DNA of 64,000 nt, taken from positions 186,001 through 250,000 of the forward strand of contig NZ_FXAK01000001.1 in assembly GCF_900177515.1 (NCBI RefSeq). Reading direction: 5' to 3'. Origin of the DNA: Azospirillum oryzae (GTDB taxonomy: Bacteria > Pseudomonadota > Alphaproteobacteria > Azospirillales > Azospirillaceae). Position 1 is the stretch's first letter. Each line of letters begins with the position of its first letter. The translations under genes and the position numbers were made by a program. Shown one piece after another: positions 34,288 to 43,665 of the stretch. The notes under the pieces are model-generated. The model made no database searches. It was not told where the DNA came from and was given only the letters and a program-made list of their open reading frames with translations.

Positions 34288-35006
34288 GGTGCCTCTTTAT
34301 CTCCCTGCCGACGGGAGCGGCGCCGCAGGAAATAGCCGCGGCGTTGTTCGGGTCGGTCCTGTTGAAGGTCGGATTTTTGGTTCGTTGCGTTGCCGGCATT
34401 CGACGCTGCCGGACGGCGTGCACCGGGCCTCGGTGCGGGAAGGAACGAAGTGGAGACCTCTCCAGCCCCGCGAGCGGCGCCGCGACCGGGGAAGGGGGAC
34501 GCGGCAGCCAGCAAGCCGCAGGGCGGGAGAGGAACGGCAGGGCCAGGCGCTCAGCGCGGCCGAACCGGGGAAACGGAAGCAGTCATATGGGCAAAAGCCA
34601 TCCTATCGGGGTCGGCGCCATGACCGGCGCAACAGACTCTATATAGGAATTTTGACAACGCATTAAAGGGGCGCCCAGGCGAATTTTCCTGGCACCCTGA
34701 TTGAGACCGGTTCCCGCGTCGATGTCCGGGAACGCTGTCGGAGATGGGTCGGCCTTCGCCCGCTTTCAACCCCCTGATCCCGCCACCAAACATCTTTCGA
34801 ATTTCTATGCAACTTCGCAAGATCATCGACCGAACAGAGACAGGATCACAGAAATCAAATCGGCACCCGAAATTGCCTAGAAAGTCTAAGCACTGACAAC
34901 GAACAAATACCCCGTGGCATTTTTCGGATGTCACTTGCAGTCTTACCTCTTCTGCGCTTACCGTCCGACTGTTTCCAGCATCCACCGACCCGAGGCTAGA
35001 GCCGAC
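34288..35006. promoter_or_regulatory. Long intergenic region between rpoH and the pyruvyl-transferase gene
   Basis: 719 bases without a gene-like open frame of family character. It holds the divergent control regions of both genes. An A/T-rich patch near 34635-34660 (CTATATAGGAATTTTGACAA) could carry a promoter on either strand, and 34790-34930 is A/T-rich. No heat-shock consensus, riboswitch or small RNA was identified with confidence. Confidence 0.3.
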
Positions 35007-36272
35007 ATGCTTGAAGACATCGTCATCGACACCCCTGTCGACCGGCCGCACTCTTCCGGCCAGACTGCCAGTCAGAGTGCCGGCCACGCTGGCGGCCGTG
35101 CATCGTCCCAGCCTCTGCGCGTCGCGGTGCTGTGGAAAACGCCGAATCTCGGCCTCTATTCGAACGCCGCCTTCGACGATCTGTACAACGGCATCGGGCA
35201 CAACAACGGCAACCTCGCCTTCGTGCATTCGATCTGCAGCCACATCGCCAACCCGGTGAAGCATTTCAGCTGGGGCTCTTCGGCCGAGACGCTGCGGAAC
35301 AACGCCGACATCATCGTCATTCCCTGCGCCAACCAGTTGGGCCGCCACACCGATTACGGTCAGATGGCAGAGAATCTGGAAAAGTCCGGGCTGCCGGTCG
35401 TCGCCATCGGCCTCGGCGCCCAGGCGAACAGCTACGACCACGACATTGAACTCAGCCCCGGCACGCTGCGCTGGGCGCAGGTGATCGCGGCATCGAACCC
35501 GTCGTCGGCGACCTCGGCCAACATCTACACCCGCGGCGCCTACACCACGGCGCAGTTGGACAAGCTGGGCATCACCGGGTCGCTGCCCGGCGGCTGCCCG
35601 TCGCATTTCCTCAACCAGGCGCCGGGTCTGGGCCGGAAGATCCACGCCAACTGGTCGGCGCTCGACCTGCCGCGCTCGATCACGGTGGCCGGCGGCCATC
35701 AGGCCTGGGTGAAGACGCGGGAAATCGAGCACCAGCTGATCGCCCTGATGATGGATCCCATCGCGCCCGGCCAGTACATCGTCCAGTCGATGGGCGAGAT
35801 GATCCGCGCCTCGCGCGGGCTGTTCGACAGCATCGACCCCCATGCGCTGAAGGAAATCCACCGCCACACCGTGCCGCATTACTCCTTCGAGGAGTTCAAG
35901 GTCTGGTGCCGGAACTACATGCGCTCCTACTATGACGTGCCGGCCTGGATGGACACCCTGCGCCAGCAGGACCTGACCATCGGCTGCCGCTATCACGGCG
36001 TCGCGCTGGCAATCCAGGCGGAGCGGATGGGCCTGACGGTCACCATCGATTCCCGCACCCGTGAGCTGTGCGAGAACACCGGTGTCCCCTATGCCGACGC
36101 TGCCGACCTGACGATGCCGCTGACCCGCAGCCGGCTGAAGTCGCTGATCAATTTCGATCCCGACGCCTATGACCGCCACCGCGCGGAGTCGGCCGCCCGT
36201 TATCTGGACTTCCTGATCGCCAACCGGCTGCAGCCGGCGCCCTTCCTGAAGTCCATCGCGAACGGCAAGTGA
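35007..36272 (+). CDS. Polysaccharide pyruvyl transferase family protein
   Basis: 421 residues from MLEDIVIDTP. After a low-complexity N-terminus (1-40) comes RVAVLWKTPNLGLYSNAAFDD, which matches the N-terminal 'GxxxxNxG' strand-loop of the PS_pyruv_trans family, with NADIIVIPCAN, then the C-terminal GCRYHGVALAIQAERMG motif that is the strongest hallmark (R-x-H near the active site). The family adds ketal pyruvate to sugars of exopolysaccharides using PEP. No glycosyltransferase gene lies beside it. It overlaps the next gene's possible GTG start. Confidence 0.8.
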   Translation: MLEDIVIDTPVDRPHSSGQTASQSAGHAGGRASSQPLRVAVLWKTPNLGLYSNAAFDDLYNGIGHNNGNLAFVHSICSHIANPVKHFSWGSSAETLRNNADIIVIPCANQLGRHTDYGQMAENLEKSGLPVVAIGLGAQANSYDHDIELSPGTLRWAQVIAASNPSSATSANIYTRGAYTTAQLDKLGITGSLPGGCPSHFLNQAPGLGRKIHANWSALDLPRSITVAGGHQAWVKTREIEHQLIALMMDPIAPGQYIVQSMGEMIRASRGLFDSIDPHALKEIHRHTVPHYSFEEFKVWCRNYMRSYYDVPAWMDTLRQQDLTIGCRYHGVALAIQAERMGLTVTIDSRTRELCENTGVPYADAADLTMPLTRSRLKSLINFDPDAYDRHRAESAARYLDFLIANRLQPAPFLKSIANGK

Positions 36273-36292
36273 CCGGGCAAGTGACGGCCGCC

Positions 36293-37438
36293 ATGCTCCG
36301 CCGGACCGCGGCGCTCGTGCTGTCGCTGAGCATGGCCGCCGCCCCCGCCCACGCGCTGACGATCAAAAGGACGGGGGAGCCGGAAACGGTCACCTCCTGG
36401 CAGCGCGACGCCTGCGCCCGAAGCGACGCGCCGGACACCCCGGCGCGCGCCTTCCGCGATGCGGGCGGCACGGTGCACCTGATCGCGTCCCATTCCACCG
36501 CGCGGGCGCTGACCGGCCCGTCGCTGGACGCCGTGCGGCCGAACTGCGCGGTGATCTTCCAGGGCCACGGCCAGGACGACCCGCGCCTGCATGACGACCG
36601 CAGCTGGATTTCGTCCTTCTACACCCCGGACGGCAACACCGTCTTCGCCCTGGTCAGCAACGAGTTTCACGCCCAGAAACGCCCGGCACTCTGCCCGTCC
36701 GGCCAATACATGCGCTGCTGGCGCAACAGCATCACCGCGGCGATCTCCACCGACGGCGGTGCGAGCTTCCGCCTGAGCGCCGCACCGCCCAACCACACCG
36801 TCGCGACGCTGCCCTACCCCTACGGCGGCGATGTCGGCCAGCGCACCGGCTATTTCGCGCCCAGCAACATCGTCCGCAACGGCGACCACTGGTACGCCTT
36901 CCTGTGGGCCGAACGGTTCGGGGCGCAGAAGCGCGGCGCCTGTCTGATGCGGACCGACAATCTCGCCGATCCACACTCCTGGCGCGGCTGGGACGGCAAA
37001 TCCTTTTCCGTCCGTTTTGTCCGTGATGACCAAATTGAAGACGCCCCGGAGGCCCATCTCTGCGCCCCGGTCGCCCCCGATGTCCTGCAAGGCACCGTGC
37101 GCAGCATCGTCCGTCACCGCGCCAGCGGCCGGTTCATCGCCACGCTGGCGATGACCCGCGACGGCCGCACCGGCATCTGGACCACGACCTCGCCGGATCT
37201 GGTGAGCTGGTCGAAGCCGGAGCTTCTGTGGGCGGCCCCGCTGCTGTTCCGCTACGGCTGCGGCGACAAGACGGCCTTCGACTACCCCGCCCTGCTCGAT
37301 CCCGCCAGCCAGAGCCGCAACTTCGACGATGTCGGCAAGACCGCCTATGTCTACATGACGCGGCTGAACCTGGACAAATGCAGGATCACCTGGAACCGCG
37401 ACCTCGTCCGCATGCCGGTGGAGATCGGCGGAGGCTGA
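36293..37438 (+). CDS. Secreted five-bladed beta-propeller (glycosidase-like) hypothetical protein
   Basis: About 381 residues from the ATG at 36293; a GTG at 36269 overlaps the previous stop. The signal peptide is MLRRTAALVLSLSMAAAP then AHA. The mature protein has scattered BNR/glycosidase-propeller signs (ISTDGGASF, TTTSPDLVSWSKP, NGDHWYAFLW, RTDNLADPHSW) and six or more Cys that could form disulfides. This resembles glycoside-hydrolase family 43/62-like propellers but no catalytic triad was assigned. Coupling with the pyruvyl-transferase gene suggests a shared polysaccharide task. Confidence 0.65.
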   Translation: MLRRTAALVLSLSMAAAPAHALTIKRTGEPETVTSWQRDACARSDAPDTPARAFRDAGGTVHLIASHSTARALTGPSLDAVRPNCAVIFQGHGQDDPRLHDDRSWISSFYTPDGNTVFALVSNEFHAQKRPALCPSGQYMRCWRNSITAAISTDGGASFRLSAAPPNHTVATLPYPYGGDVGQRTGYFAPSNIVRNGDHWYAFLWAERFGAQKRGACLMRTDNLADPHSWRGWDGKSFSVRFVRDDQIEDAPEAHLCAPVAPDVLQGTVRSIVRHRASGRFIATLAMTRDGRTGIWTTTSPDLVSWSKPELLWAAPLLFRYGCGDKTAFDYPALLDPASQSRNFDDVGKTAYVYMTRLNLDKCRITWNRDLVRMPVEIGGG

Positions 37439-37450
37439 CCGGAGCGCCCG

Positions 37451-38398
37451 TCAGGGTGGGCGGTTCCAGGGTGGCGGCGACAGCCGGTCCGCGATACAGT
37501 CGGCGAAGGCGCGGGTCTTGCCGGCAGTGAAGCGGCCGGACGGACGGACCAGATGGATGGCAGCTTCCCCGCCGCCGCCCCTGCCGGCGTCGCTGCCGAC
37601 CTCCCAATCCGGCAGCACGCGGACCAGACGCCCGCCGGCCAGTTCCCGCCCGATCAGCCATTCCGAACACACCAGCAGCCCTTTTCCGGCCACCGCCGCA
37701 TGGACGAGGCTATCGACATTGTCGGTCAGCAGCGGCCCGGACAGCCGCACCCGCACCCGCTCGCGCCCCCGGCTGAAGTGCCAATCCGACGGTGAATCGA
37801 ACAGCGCGAACAGCAGCGCGTCATGGCCGGCGAGATCGGCCGGCTCCTGCGGGACTCCCCTTGCGGCGAGGTAGGATGGCGCGGCGCAGACCAGCCGCCG
37901 TTCCGCCCCCAGCCGGCGCGCCACCAGCGAACTATCGGGCAGCCGGCCGATGCGGATGGCAAGGTCGAACCCCTCCCCCACCAGATCGACGAAACGGTCG
38001 CTGTAGAAGGCTTCGATCCGCACGCGCGGAAAAGCGGTGAGGAAGTCGGGCAGAAGCGGTGCCACCCACAGCCGCCCGAACGCCTCCGGCAGCGACAGCC
38101 GCAGCGTTCCCTGCGGCACCGCTCCGGCGTCGGCAGCCTCCCGCTCCGCATCGGCCAGCAGGGTCAGGGCCATGCGAGCCCGGTCGGCGAAGCGGCGCCC
38201 GGCCTCCGTCGGCGTCACCCGCCGGGTGGTGCGCTCCAGCAGCCGGACGCCCAGCCGCCGCTCCAGCGCCGATACCCGGCGCGACAGCACGGAGGCGTCG
38301 CGGTTCAGCACCCGCGCCGCCGGTGCGAAGCCGCCGGTGTCGAGAACCGCCAGGAAGGCGGCGACCTCCTCCAGCCCCTGATCGCTCAATTCGTGCAT
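37451..38398 (-). CDS. LysR-family transcriptional regulator
   Basis: About 315 residues from MHELSDQGLEE; a start 18 bases further upstream is also open. N-terminal winged helix: GFAPAARVLNRDASVLSRRVSALERRLGVRLLERTTR, given here in the usual LysR register (about 22-60). The co-inducer domain follows (LRLSLPEAFGRLWVAPLLPDF). It belongs to the AaeR/DsdC-like group that represses adjacent oxidoreductases. The gene is divergent from the quinone-oxidoreductase gene, 97 bp apart, so it probably controls it. Confidence 0.87.
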   Translation of the reverse strand: MHELSDQGLEEVAAFLAVLDTGGFAPAARVLNRDASVLSRRVSALERRLGVRLLERTTRRVTPTEAGRRFADRARMALTLLADAEREAADAGAVPQGTLRLSLPEAFGRLWVAPLLPDFLTAFPRVRIEAFYSDRFVDLVGEGFDLAIRIGRLPDSSLVARRLGAERRLVCAAPSYLAARGVPQEPADLAGHDALLFALFDSPSDWHFSRGRERVRVRLSGPLLTDNVDSLVHAAVAGKGLLVCSEWLIGRELAGGRLVRVLPDWEVGSDAGRGGGGEAAIHLVRPSGRFTAGKTRAFADCIADRLSPPPWNRPP

Positions 38399-38495
38399 GA
38401 TGTGCAGCAATATCATGCAGACACACCGGATTAAAGGCTCAAGCGCAACGGGCTAGCTTCGCGTCACACATTACAGCAAGCAAGGAACCACCCCG

Positions 38496-39509
38496 ATGCG
38501 CGCCTATCAGCTTGAAGCCCCCCGCCTCGACGCCCTTCGCATCGCCGAACTGCCGCGCCCCACCCCCGGCGCGGGCGAGGTGCTGGTCCGCCTGCGCGCC
38601 GCCAGCCTGAATTATGTCGATCTGGCGGTGGCGACCGGCGCCTTCCCCGTGCCGTCCATGCCGCTCATCCCCGTCGCCGACGGTGCGGGGGAGGTGGCGG
38701 AGATCGGCCCCGGCGTGAGCGGACTGACGGAAGGCGACCGGGTCATCCCGCATTTCCTGCCCGACTGGCAGGCCGGTACGCTGCCGCCGGTCGCCGGCCG
38801 GCGGATGCGCGGCATCAATATGCCCGGTTCGCTCGCCGATTACGCGGTGGTCCCCGCCGCCAGCCTCGTGCCGGTGCCCAGCCACCTGTCCTTCGCCGAG
38901 GCGGCAAACCTTCCCATCGCCGCGACCACGGCATGGCGGGCGATCCGCACCGGCGCGGTGCGTCCGGGAAGCACCGTGCTTCTGCTCGGCACCGGCGGCG
39001 TCAGCCTGTTCGCTCTGCAATTCGCCAAGGCGTCGGGCGCCCGCGTCATCATCACCTCCTCCTCCGACGCGAAGCTGGAACGGGCGAAGGCGCTCGGCGC
39101 CGATGAGGCGATCAACTACAGGACGACTCCCGACTGGGACGCGCGGGTTCTGGAACTGACCGGCGGGGCCGGCGTCGATCTGGTGGTGGAGACCGGTGGC
39201 GCCCAGACCTTTGCCCGGTCATTGAACGCCACGGCGGAGGAAGGCACGGTCTTCGTCATCGGCTTCCTCAGCGGCGCCGACCTCCAGGCCTCGCTGTTCC
39301 CGATCATCATGAAGATGCTGAAGGTGGTCGGCAGCAACACCGGATCGGTGGCCGACCTGCGCGAGGCCGTGCGCGCCATCGACGCCGGCAAAATCCGCCC
39401 GGTGGTCGACCGCGTCCATGACTTCGAGGATGCGGCCGGCGCCTATGCCACCCTGTCGCGCGGCAGCCATTTCGGCAAGATCGCCATTGCGCTGGCAACC
39501 GGCGGCTGA
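38496..39509 (+). CDS. NAD(P)H:quinone oxidoreductase/zinc-independent MDR-family dehydrogenase
   Basis: 337 residues of the medium-chain dehydrogenase superfamily. The GroES-like N-terminus has LRAASLNYVDL, and the Rossmann motif is LLLGTGGVSLFALQFAK. The zinc ligands of alcohol dehydrogenases are absent, which places it with quinone oxidoreductase/enoyl reductase types. It uses NADPH by family knowledge. Start at 38496 lies 97 bp from the divergent LysR gene that likely regulates it. Physiological substrate unknown. Confidence 0.86.
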   Translation: MRAYQLEAPRLDALRIAELPRPTPGAGEVLVRLRAASLNYVDLAVATGAFPVPSMPLIPVADGAGEVAEIGPGVSGLTEGDRVIPHFLPDWQAGTLPPVAGRRMRGINMPGSLADYAVVPAASLVPVPSHLSFAEAANLPIAATTAWRAIRTGAVRPGSTVLLLGTGGVSLFALQFAKASGARVIITSSSDAKLERAKALGADEAINYRTTPDWDARVLELTGGAGVDLVVETGGAQTFARSLNATAEEGTVFVIGFLSGADLQASLFPIIMKMLKVVGSNTGSVADLREAVRAIDAGKIRPVVDRVHDFEDAAGAYATLSRGSHFGKIAIALATGG

Positions 39510-39583
39510 TCCCGCAAACAGCCGTTGCGAAGCGCTGGTCGGCAACCGATGTCTCGGCATGGCACCCGATAAGGAGCAGCGCC

Positions 39584-40015
39584 ATGCCGCAGGACGATCC
39601 TTTCGACCTCCAGCGCTTCGTCAAGGCGCAGGATCCGGTCTTCGCAACCGTGCTTGAGGAACTGCGGGCCGGCCATAAGCGGAGCCATTGGATGTGGTTC
39701 ATCTTCCCGCAGCTGCGCGACCTCGGCCGTTCCGCCACCGCGCAGTTCTACGGCATCGCCTCGCTCGACGAGGCGCGTGCCTATCTGGCGCACCCGGTCC
39801 TCGGTTCCCGGCTGGCACAGGCGACGGAGACCGTGCTGGCGGTGGATGGGCGGACGCTTCATGAGATCTTCGGCTCGCCGGACGACCTGAAGTTCCGCTC
39901 CTCCATGACCCTGTTCGCCCGGGCTGCGGCAGAGGACGGCGACCTCTACCGCAAGGCCCTCGACCGCTACTGCGGCGGCCAACCGGACGAGGCGACGCTG
40001 AAACTGCTGGGCTGA
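39584..40015 (+). CDS. DUF1810 family protein
   Basis: 143 residues. The family hallmarks are DPFDLQRFVKAQDPVF, the tryptophan-rich HWMWFIFPQLRDLG, and the C-terminal SPDDLKFRSSMTLF. The domain is common in proteobacteria and its fold relates to NADAR-associated proteins; its role is not established. A GCAGCGCC stretch precedes the start, 71 bp after the quinone-oxidoreductase stop. It is convergent with the following dehydrogenase, only 6 bases apart. Confidence 0.88.
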   Translation: MPQDDPFDLQRFVKAQDPVFATVLEELRAGHKRSHWMWFIFPQLRDLGRSATAQFYGIASLDEARAYLAHPVLGSRLAQATETVLAVDGRTLHEIFGSPDDLKFRSSMTLFARAAAEDGDLYRKALDRYCGGQPDEATLKLLG

Positions 40016-40021
40016 CCGTCT

Positions 40022-41146
40022 TCAGGCCAGCAATTCGCCCAGGTCCAGTCCACGCTCCCGCCCCAGGCTGTCCAGCATCGCCAGCGTGGCGCCGTCCAGC
40101 GGGATGCCGTCGGCCAGACGCTGCCGACGGGTGCGGCTTTCCGGCTCGCCCGGCATCTGGATGGCGTCCACCCCCGGTACCGTCGGCGTGTCGCGGACAT
40201 AGGCGACCAAATCGTCGAGATCGGCCGCCCACTGGGCGTTGCCGCCGCGCGCCGGGTCGAAGACGATGGCGAACATGTTGTTCATCACCCGGCCGGAGTT
40301 CTGGTGCGACGGCGTGCCGGGCATCGCCGAGGCCAGCGCCCCGGCCAGCACGTCGCACATCAGCGCCAGCCCGAACCCCTTGTGCCCGCCAAGCGGCAGC
40401 AGGGCGCCCGACGGATCCTGGAACATCACGCCGGGATCCTGCGTCGGGTCGCCCTGCGGGTCGAGCAGCAGGCCGGGCGCCATCTCCTGCCCCTTGCCCA
40501 TGGCGACGCGGCATTTGCCGACGGCGACGGCGCTGGTGGCGAAATCCAGCACCAGGGCCGGGGTGGCGTCCGTACCGGGAACCGCGATGCAGATCGGGTT
40601 GGTGCCCAGCCGAGGGCGGGTGCCGTCATGCGGCGCCACCGCCGGGCGGGTAACGACGTTGACGAAGGCCAGCGCGACCAGCCCGGCGTCGCTGCACTGC
40701 TCGCCATAGGAGCCGACGCGACCGATATGGTGGCTGTCGCGCAGGGACAACACCGCCAGCCCCTCCCGCCGTGCCTGTTCGATGGCGAGATCCATCGCCT
40801 CGCGTGCGATCACCTGACCGTAGCCGCTGCCACCGCCGACCGCCAGGAAGGGACCGGAGCGGCCGATCACCGTCGCATGCTGGTTGGGCCGCAGCAGCCC
40901 GGCGGCAATCGCCGGCATATACATCGCCAGCATGCCGACGCCGTGGCTGTCATGGCCGCGCAGGTTCGCTTCCACCAGATGGTCGGCGACGACCGCCGCC
41001 TCCTGCTCCTCGCTGCCGGCCGCCCGCAACAGGCGCCGCACCGCTTCCGCCAACCGGTCCGCCCGCACCGGCCGCAGCCCCGTGCCATAGACGCCGGCGT
41101 TGAAGGACGCCGCCGCGGCGAAGGGATCCTTTTGTGTTTCTGTCAT
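40022..41146 (-). CDS. Ldh2/malate dehydrogenase-family oxidoreductase
   Basis: 374 residues from MTETQKDPFAAA; GGGAAGG precedes it. The N-terminal helices (VVADHLVEANLRGHDSHGV) and DSHHIGRVGSYGEQC are the recognised signature of Ldh2/MDH2 family (YbiC, YlbC, ComC). The C-terminal GGHKGFGLALMCDVLAGAL carries the conserved lysine. These NAD(P)-dependent enzymes reduce 2-keto acids such as sulfopyruvate, ureidoglycolate or 2,3-diketogulonate, and this one's substrate is not clear. It is transcribed away from feoA. Confidence 0.87.
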   Translation of the reverse strand: MTETQKDPFAAAASFNAGVYGTGLRPVRADRLAEAVRRLLRAAGSEEQEAAVVADHLVEANLRGHDSHGVGMLAMYMPAIAAGLLRPNQHATVIGRSGPFLAVGGGSGYGQVIAREAMDLAIEQARREGLAVLSLRDSHHIGRVGSYGEQCSDAGLVALAFVNVVTRPAVAPHDGTRPRLGTNPICIAVPGTDATPALVLDFATSAVAVGKCRVAMGKGQEMAPGLLLDPQGDPTQDPGVMFQDPSGALLPLGGHKGFGLALMCDVLAGALASAMPGTPSHQNSGRVMNNMFAIVFDPARGGNAQWAADLDDLVAYVRDTPTVPGVDAIQMPGEPESRTRRQRLADGIPLDGATLAMLDSLGRERGLDLGELLA

Positions 41147-41313
41147 CCTGTACCTTCCCGACCGGCCGCCGCCCCACCCGGGCAACGGCCTGATTTCCGG
41201 CCCCTATTTGGTCGCCGCGGCGCCGGCAGGGCAAGGGTGCAAAATGGACGAGCGCCCCTCCAGCAGCCCGCCGGCCGGCCGGCAAGCTTTGCGACGCTTC
41301 GTCACATCGCTAC

Positions 41314-41328
41314 TGCGAGTTATTCGCA
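41314..41328. promoter_or_regulatory. Fur-like box upstream of feoA
   Basis: TGCGAGT-T-ATTCGCA is a 7-1-7 inverted repeat with one mismatch, 45 bp before the feoA start. The alphaproteobacterial Fur/Mur sites share this core (TGCGAAT-N-ATTCGCA or TGCAAAT variants), so iron repression of feoAB is likely. Confidence 0.6.
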
Positions 41329-41373
41329 TCACTATGGTGACTGCGGCCCAGCGCCGCCGAAAGGTGATCCCGA

Positions 41374-41715
41374 ATGACCTCTCCTGTTTCCGGCCTGCGA
41401 CATCCCATCTCCACCAGCATCACCCTTGGCACCACCTCCGACCCTCCGTCCAGCGGCGATGGCTGCCGTCTCGGCGCGTTGCGCAAGGGTCAGCGCGCGG
41501 TGGTGACCGGCCTCGACGAGGCCGCCGTCGTCACCCCGCTGCCGCCCGGCGAACTGGAACGCCGCATGATCGAGATGGGCCTGATCGAAGGCGCCCGCGT
41601 GGAAATCCTGCATGAAGGATTCCCCGGTGCCGATCCGCTTGCCGTGCGCATCGACGACCACACCCTGGCCCTGCGCCGGGCGGAGGCGCACGCCGTTCTG
41701 GTGACGCTCGGCTGA
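41374..41715 (+). CDS. feoA: Ferrous iron transport protein A (FeoA, SH3-like)
   Basis: 113 residues. The FeoA domain runs from RLGALRKGQRAVVTGL with LERRMIEMGLIEGARVEIL and ends RRAEAHAVLVTLG. The family is usually 75-85 residues, so the first 30 (MTSPVSGLRHPISTS...) are an extra, low-complexity tail. FeoA is a cytoplasmic partner of FeoB. Start 41374 follows AAAGGTGATCCC. feoB begins 36 bp downstream, so the pair is an operon. Confidence 0.9.
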   Translation: MTSPVSGLRHPISTSITLGTTSDPPSSGDGCRLGALRKGQRAVVTGLDEAAVVTPLPPGELERRMIEMGLIEGARVEILHEGFPGADPLAVRIDDHTLALRRAEAHAVLVTLG

Positions 41716-41751
41716 GCCGTCGCCTCCCCTTCCTGCGGAAGGATTTCCGCG

Positions 41752-43662
41752 ATGTCCGATACCGTTCTATCCACCCCCGTGCTTCCGGCCGTGCCGCCAC
41801 GCATCGCACTGGTCGGCAATCCCAACTGCGGCAAGACCGCCCTGTTCAACGCGCTCACCGGCGCCCGCCAGAAGGTGGCGAACTACCCCGGCGTGACGGT
41901 CGAGCGCAAGATCGGCGAATTTCTCAGTCCCGCCGGCACCCGCGTGCAGATCGTCGACTTGCCCGGCACCTACAGCCTGCGCGCCCGCTCCCCCGACGAG
42001 GAGGTGACGCGCGATGTCGTGCTGGGCCGTTTCCGGCATGAGGCGCCGCCCGACGCGATGGTCTGCGTCGCCGATGCCACCAACCTGCGCCTGCATCTGC
42101 GGCTGGTGCTGGAGTTGAAGAAGCTCGGGCGACCGATCATCCTCGCGCTCAACATGATGGACGTGGCGGTGGCGCGCGGCTGCCGTGTCGATGCGGCGGC
42201 CCTGTCGGCGGCGCTGAGCGTACCGGTGGTGCCGACGGTGGCGATCAGGCGCAACGGCGTGTCCGGGCTGCTCGACCAGATCGACCGCAGCATGATGGCG
42301 ATGACGACCGACCTCGCCGCTGCGCCCTGCGGCTGGAGCGAGCCGTCGGCGCGGGAGTTGCGCGCCTATCACCAGGAGGTCGAGGGCATCCTGGCCGCCG
42401 CGCTTCAGGATGCCGGCAAGCCGTCGCTCGCCACCCGGCGCATCGACGCGGCCCTGCTGCATCCGGCGGTCGGCCTGCCCTTCCTGTTGCTGGTGCTGTT
42501 CCTGATGTTCCAGGCGGTGTTCGCCTGGGCCGCCGTGCCGATGGACATGATCGACGGCGCGCTGGGCTGGGTGCAGGCTGCCGCCGGCGCCGCCCTGCCG
42601 GACGGCATGCTGAAAAGCCTGATCACCGACGGCATCATCGCCGGGGTGGGCAGCGTGCTGATCTTCCTGCCGCAGATCCTGGTGCTGTTCTTCTTCATCC
42701 TGGTGCTGGAATCCACCGGTTACATGGCGCGGGCGGCCTTCCTGCTCGACCGGCTGATGGGCGGCGTCGGGCTGCACGGCCGGGCCTTCATCCCGCTGCT
42801 GTCCAGCTTCGCCTGCGCGGTTCCCGGCATCATGGCGGCCCGCACCATCGAGAACCGCGCCGACCGGCTGGCCACCATCATGATCGCGCCGCTGATGACC
42901 TGCTCGGCCCGGTTGCCGGTCTATACACTCATCATCGCCGCCTTCGTCCCCAGCCGGACGGTGGCCGGCGGCATGATCGGGCTGCAGGGGCTGGTGATGT
43001 TCACCCTCTATGCCGCCGGCATCCTGTCGGCGCTCGCAGTCGCCTTCGTGCTGAAGCGCACGATCTTCAAGGGCGCCCGCGAGCCGCTGCTGATGGAACT
43101 GCCGTCCTACCGGCTGCCCAGCCCGCGCGACATCCTGCTGGGGCTGCTGGAGCGGACGCGCATCTTCCTGGCCCGCGCCGGCACGGTGATCTTCGCCATC
43201 ATGATCCTGCTGTGGTTCCTCGGCAGCTTCCCGGCGGCACCCGACGGGGCCACGGGGCCGGCCATCGACTACAGCTTCGCCGGGATGCTCGGCCATGCGC
43301 TGGCGCCGCTGCTCGCCCCCATCGGCTTCACCTGGCAGATCGCCATCGCCCTGGTGCCGGGCATGGCGGCGCGCGAGGTGGCGGTGGCGGCGCTCGGCAC
43401 CGTCTACGCACTGAGCGAGACGGGCGACGCGCTGTCCGGTTCGCTGGCCGGTGTGCTGGCGGCGGACTGGAGCCTGCCCACCGCCTTGTCCCTGCTGGCA
43501 TGGTTCGTGTTCGCCCCGCAATGCGTCTCCACCCTGTCGGTGGTGAAGCGGGAAACCAACAGCTGGTTCTGGATGCTGATGATGATCGCCTACATGACGG
43601 CGCTCGCCTATGGCGCCGCATTCGTCACCTTCCGCCTGTCCACCGCCCTGCTGGGAGGCTGA
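41752..43662 (+). CDS. feoB: Ferrous iron transporter FeoB (G-protein-like permease)
   Basis: 636 residues. The N-terminal G domain has G1 GNPNCGKT (22-29), G3 DLPG (69-72) and the G4 motif NMMD. Then comes a GDI-like helix bundle (about 175-235) and 8-9 membrane helices with the Gate-like CSARLPVY motif and the second core with QCVSTLS. It is shorter than the E. coli protein (773) but in the range of alphaproteobacterial FeoB. It imports Fe2+ across the inner membrane. The gene follows feoA and precedes a small Cys-rich protein by 3 bases. Confidence 0.93.
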   Translation: MSDTVLSTPVLPAVPPRIALVGNPNCGKTALFNALTGARQKVANYPGVTVERKIGEFLSPAGTRVQIVDLPGTYSLRARSPDEEVTRDVVLGRFRHEAPPDAMVCVADATNLRLHLRLVLELKKLGRPIILALNMMDVAVARGCRVDAAALSAALSVPVVPTVAIRRNGVSGLLDQIDRSMMAMTTDLAAAPCGWSEPSARELRAYHQEVEGILAAALQDAGKPSLATRRIDAALLHPAVGLPFLLLVLFLMFQAVFAWAAVPMDMIDGALGWVQAAAGAALPDGMLKSLITDGIIAGVGSVLIFLPQILVLFFFILVLESTGYMARAAFLLDRLMGGVGLHGRAFIPLLSSFACAVPGIMAARTIENRADRLATIMIAPLMTCSARLPVYTLIIAAFVPSRTVAGGMIGLQGLVMFTLYAAGILSALAVAFVLKRTIFKGAREPLLMELPSYRLPSPRDILLGLLERTRIFLARAGTVIFAIMILLWFLGSFPAAPDGATGPAIDYSFAGMLGHALAPLLAPIGFTWQIAIALVPGMAAREVAVAALGTVYALSETGDALSGSLAGVLAADWSLPTALSLLAWFVFAPQCVSTLSVVKRETNSWFWMLMMIAYMTALAYGAAFVTFRLSTALLGG

Positions 43663-43665
43663 GCC

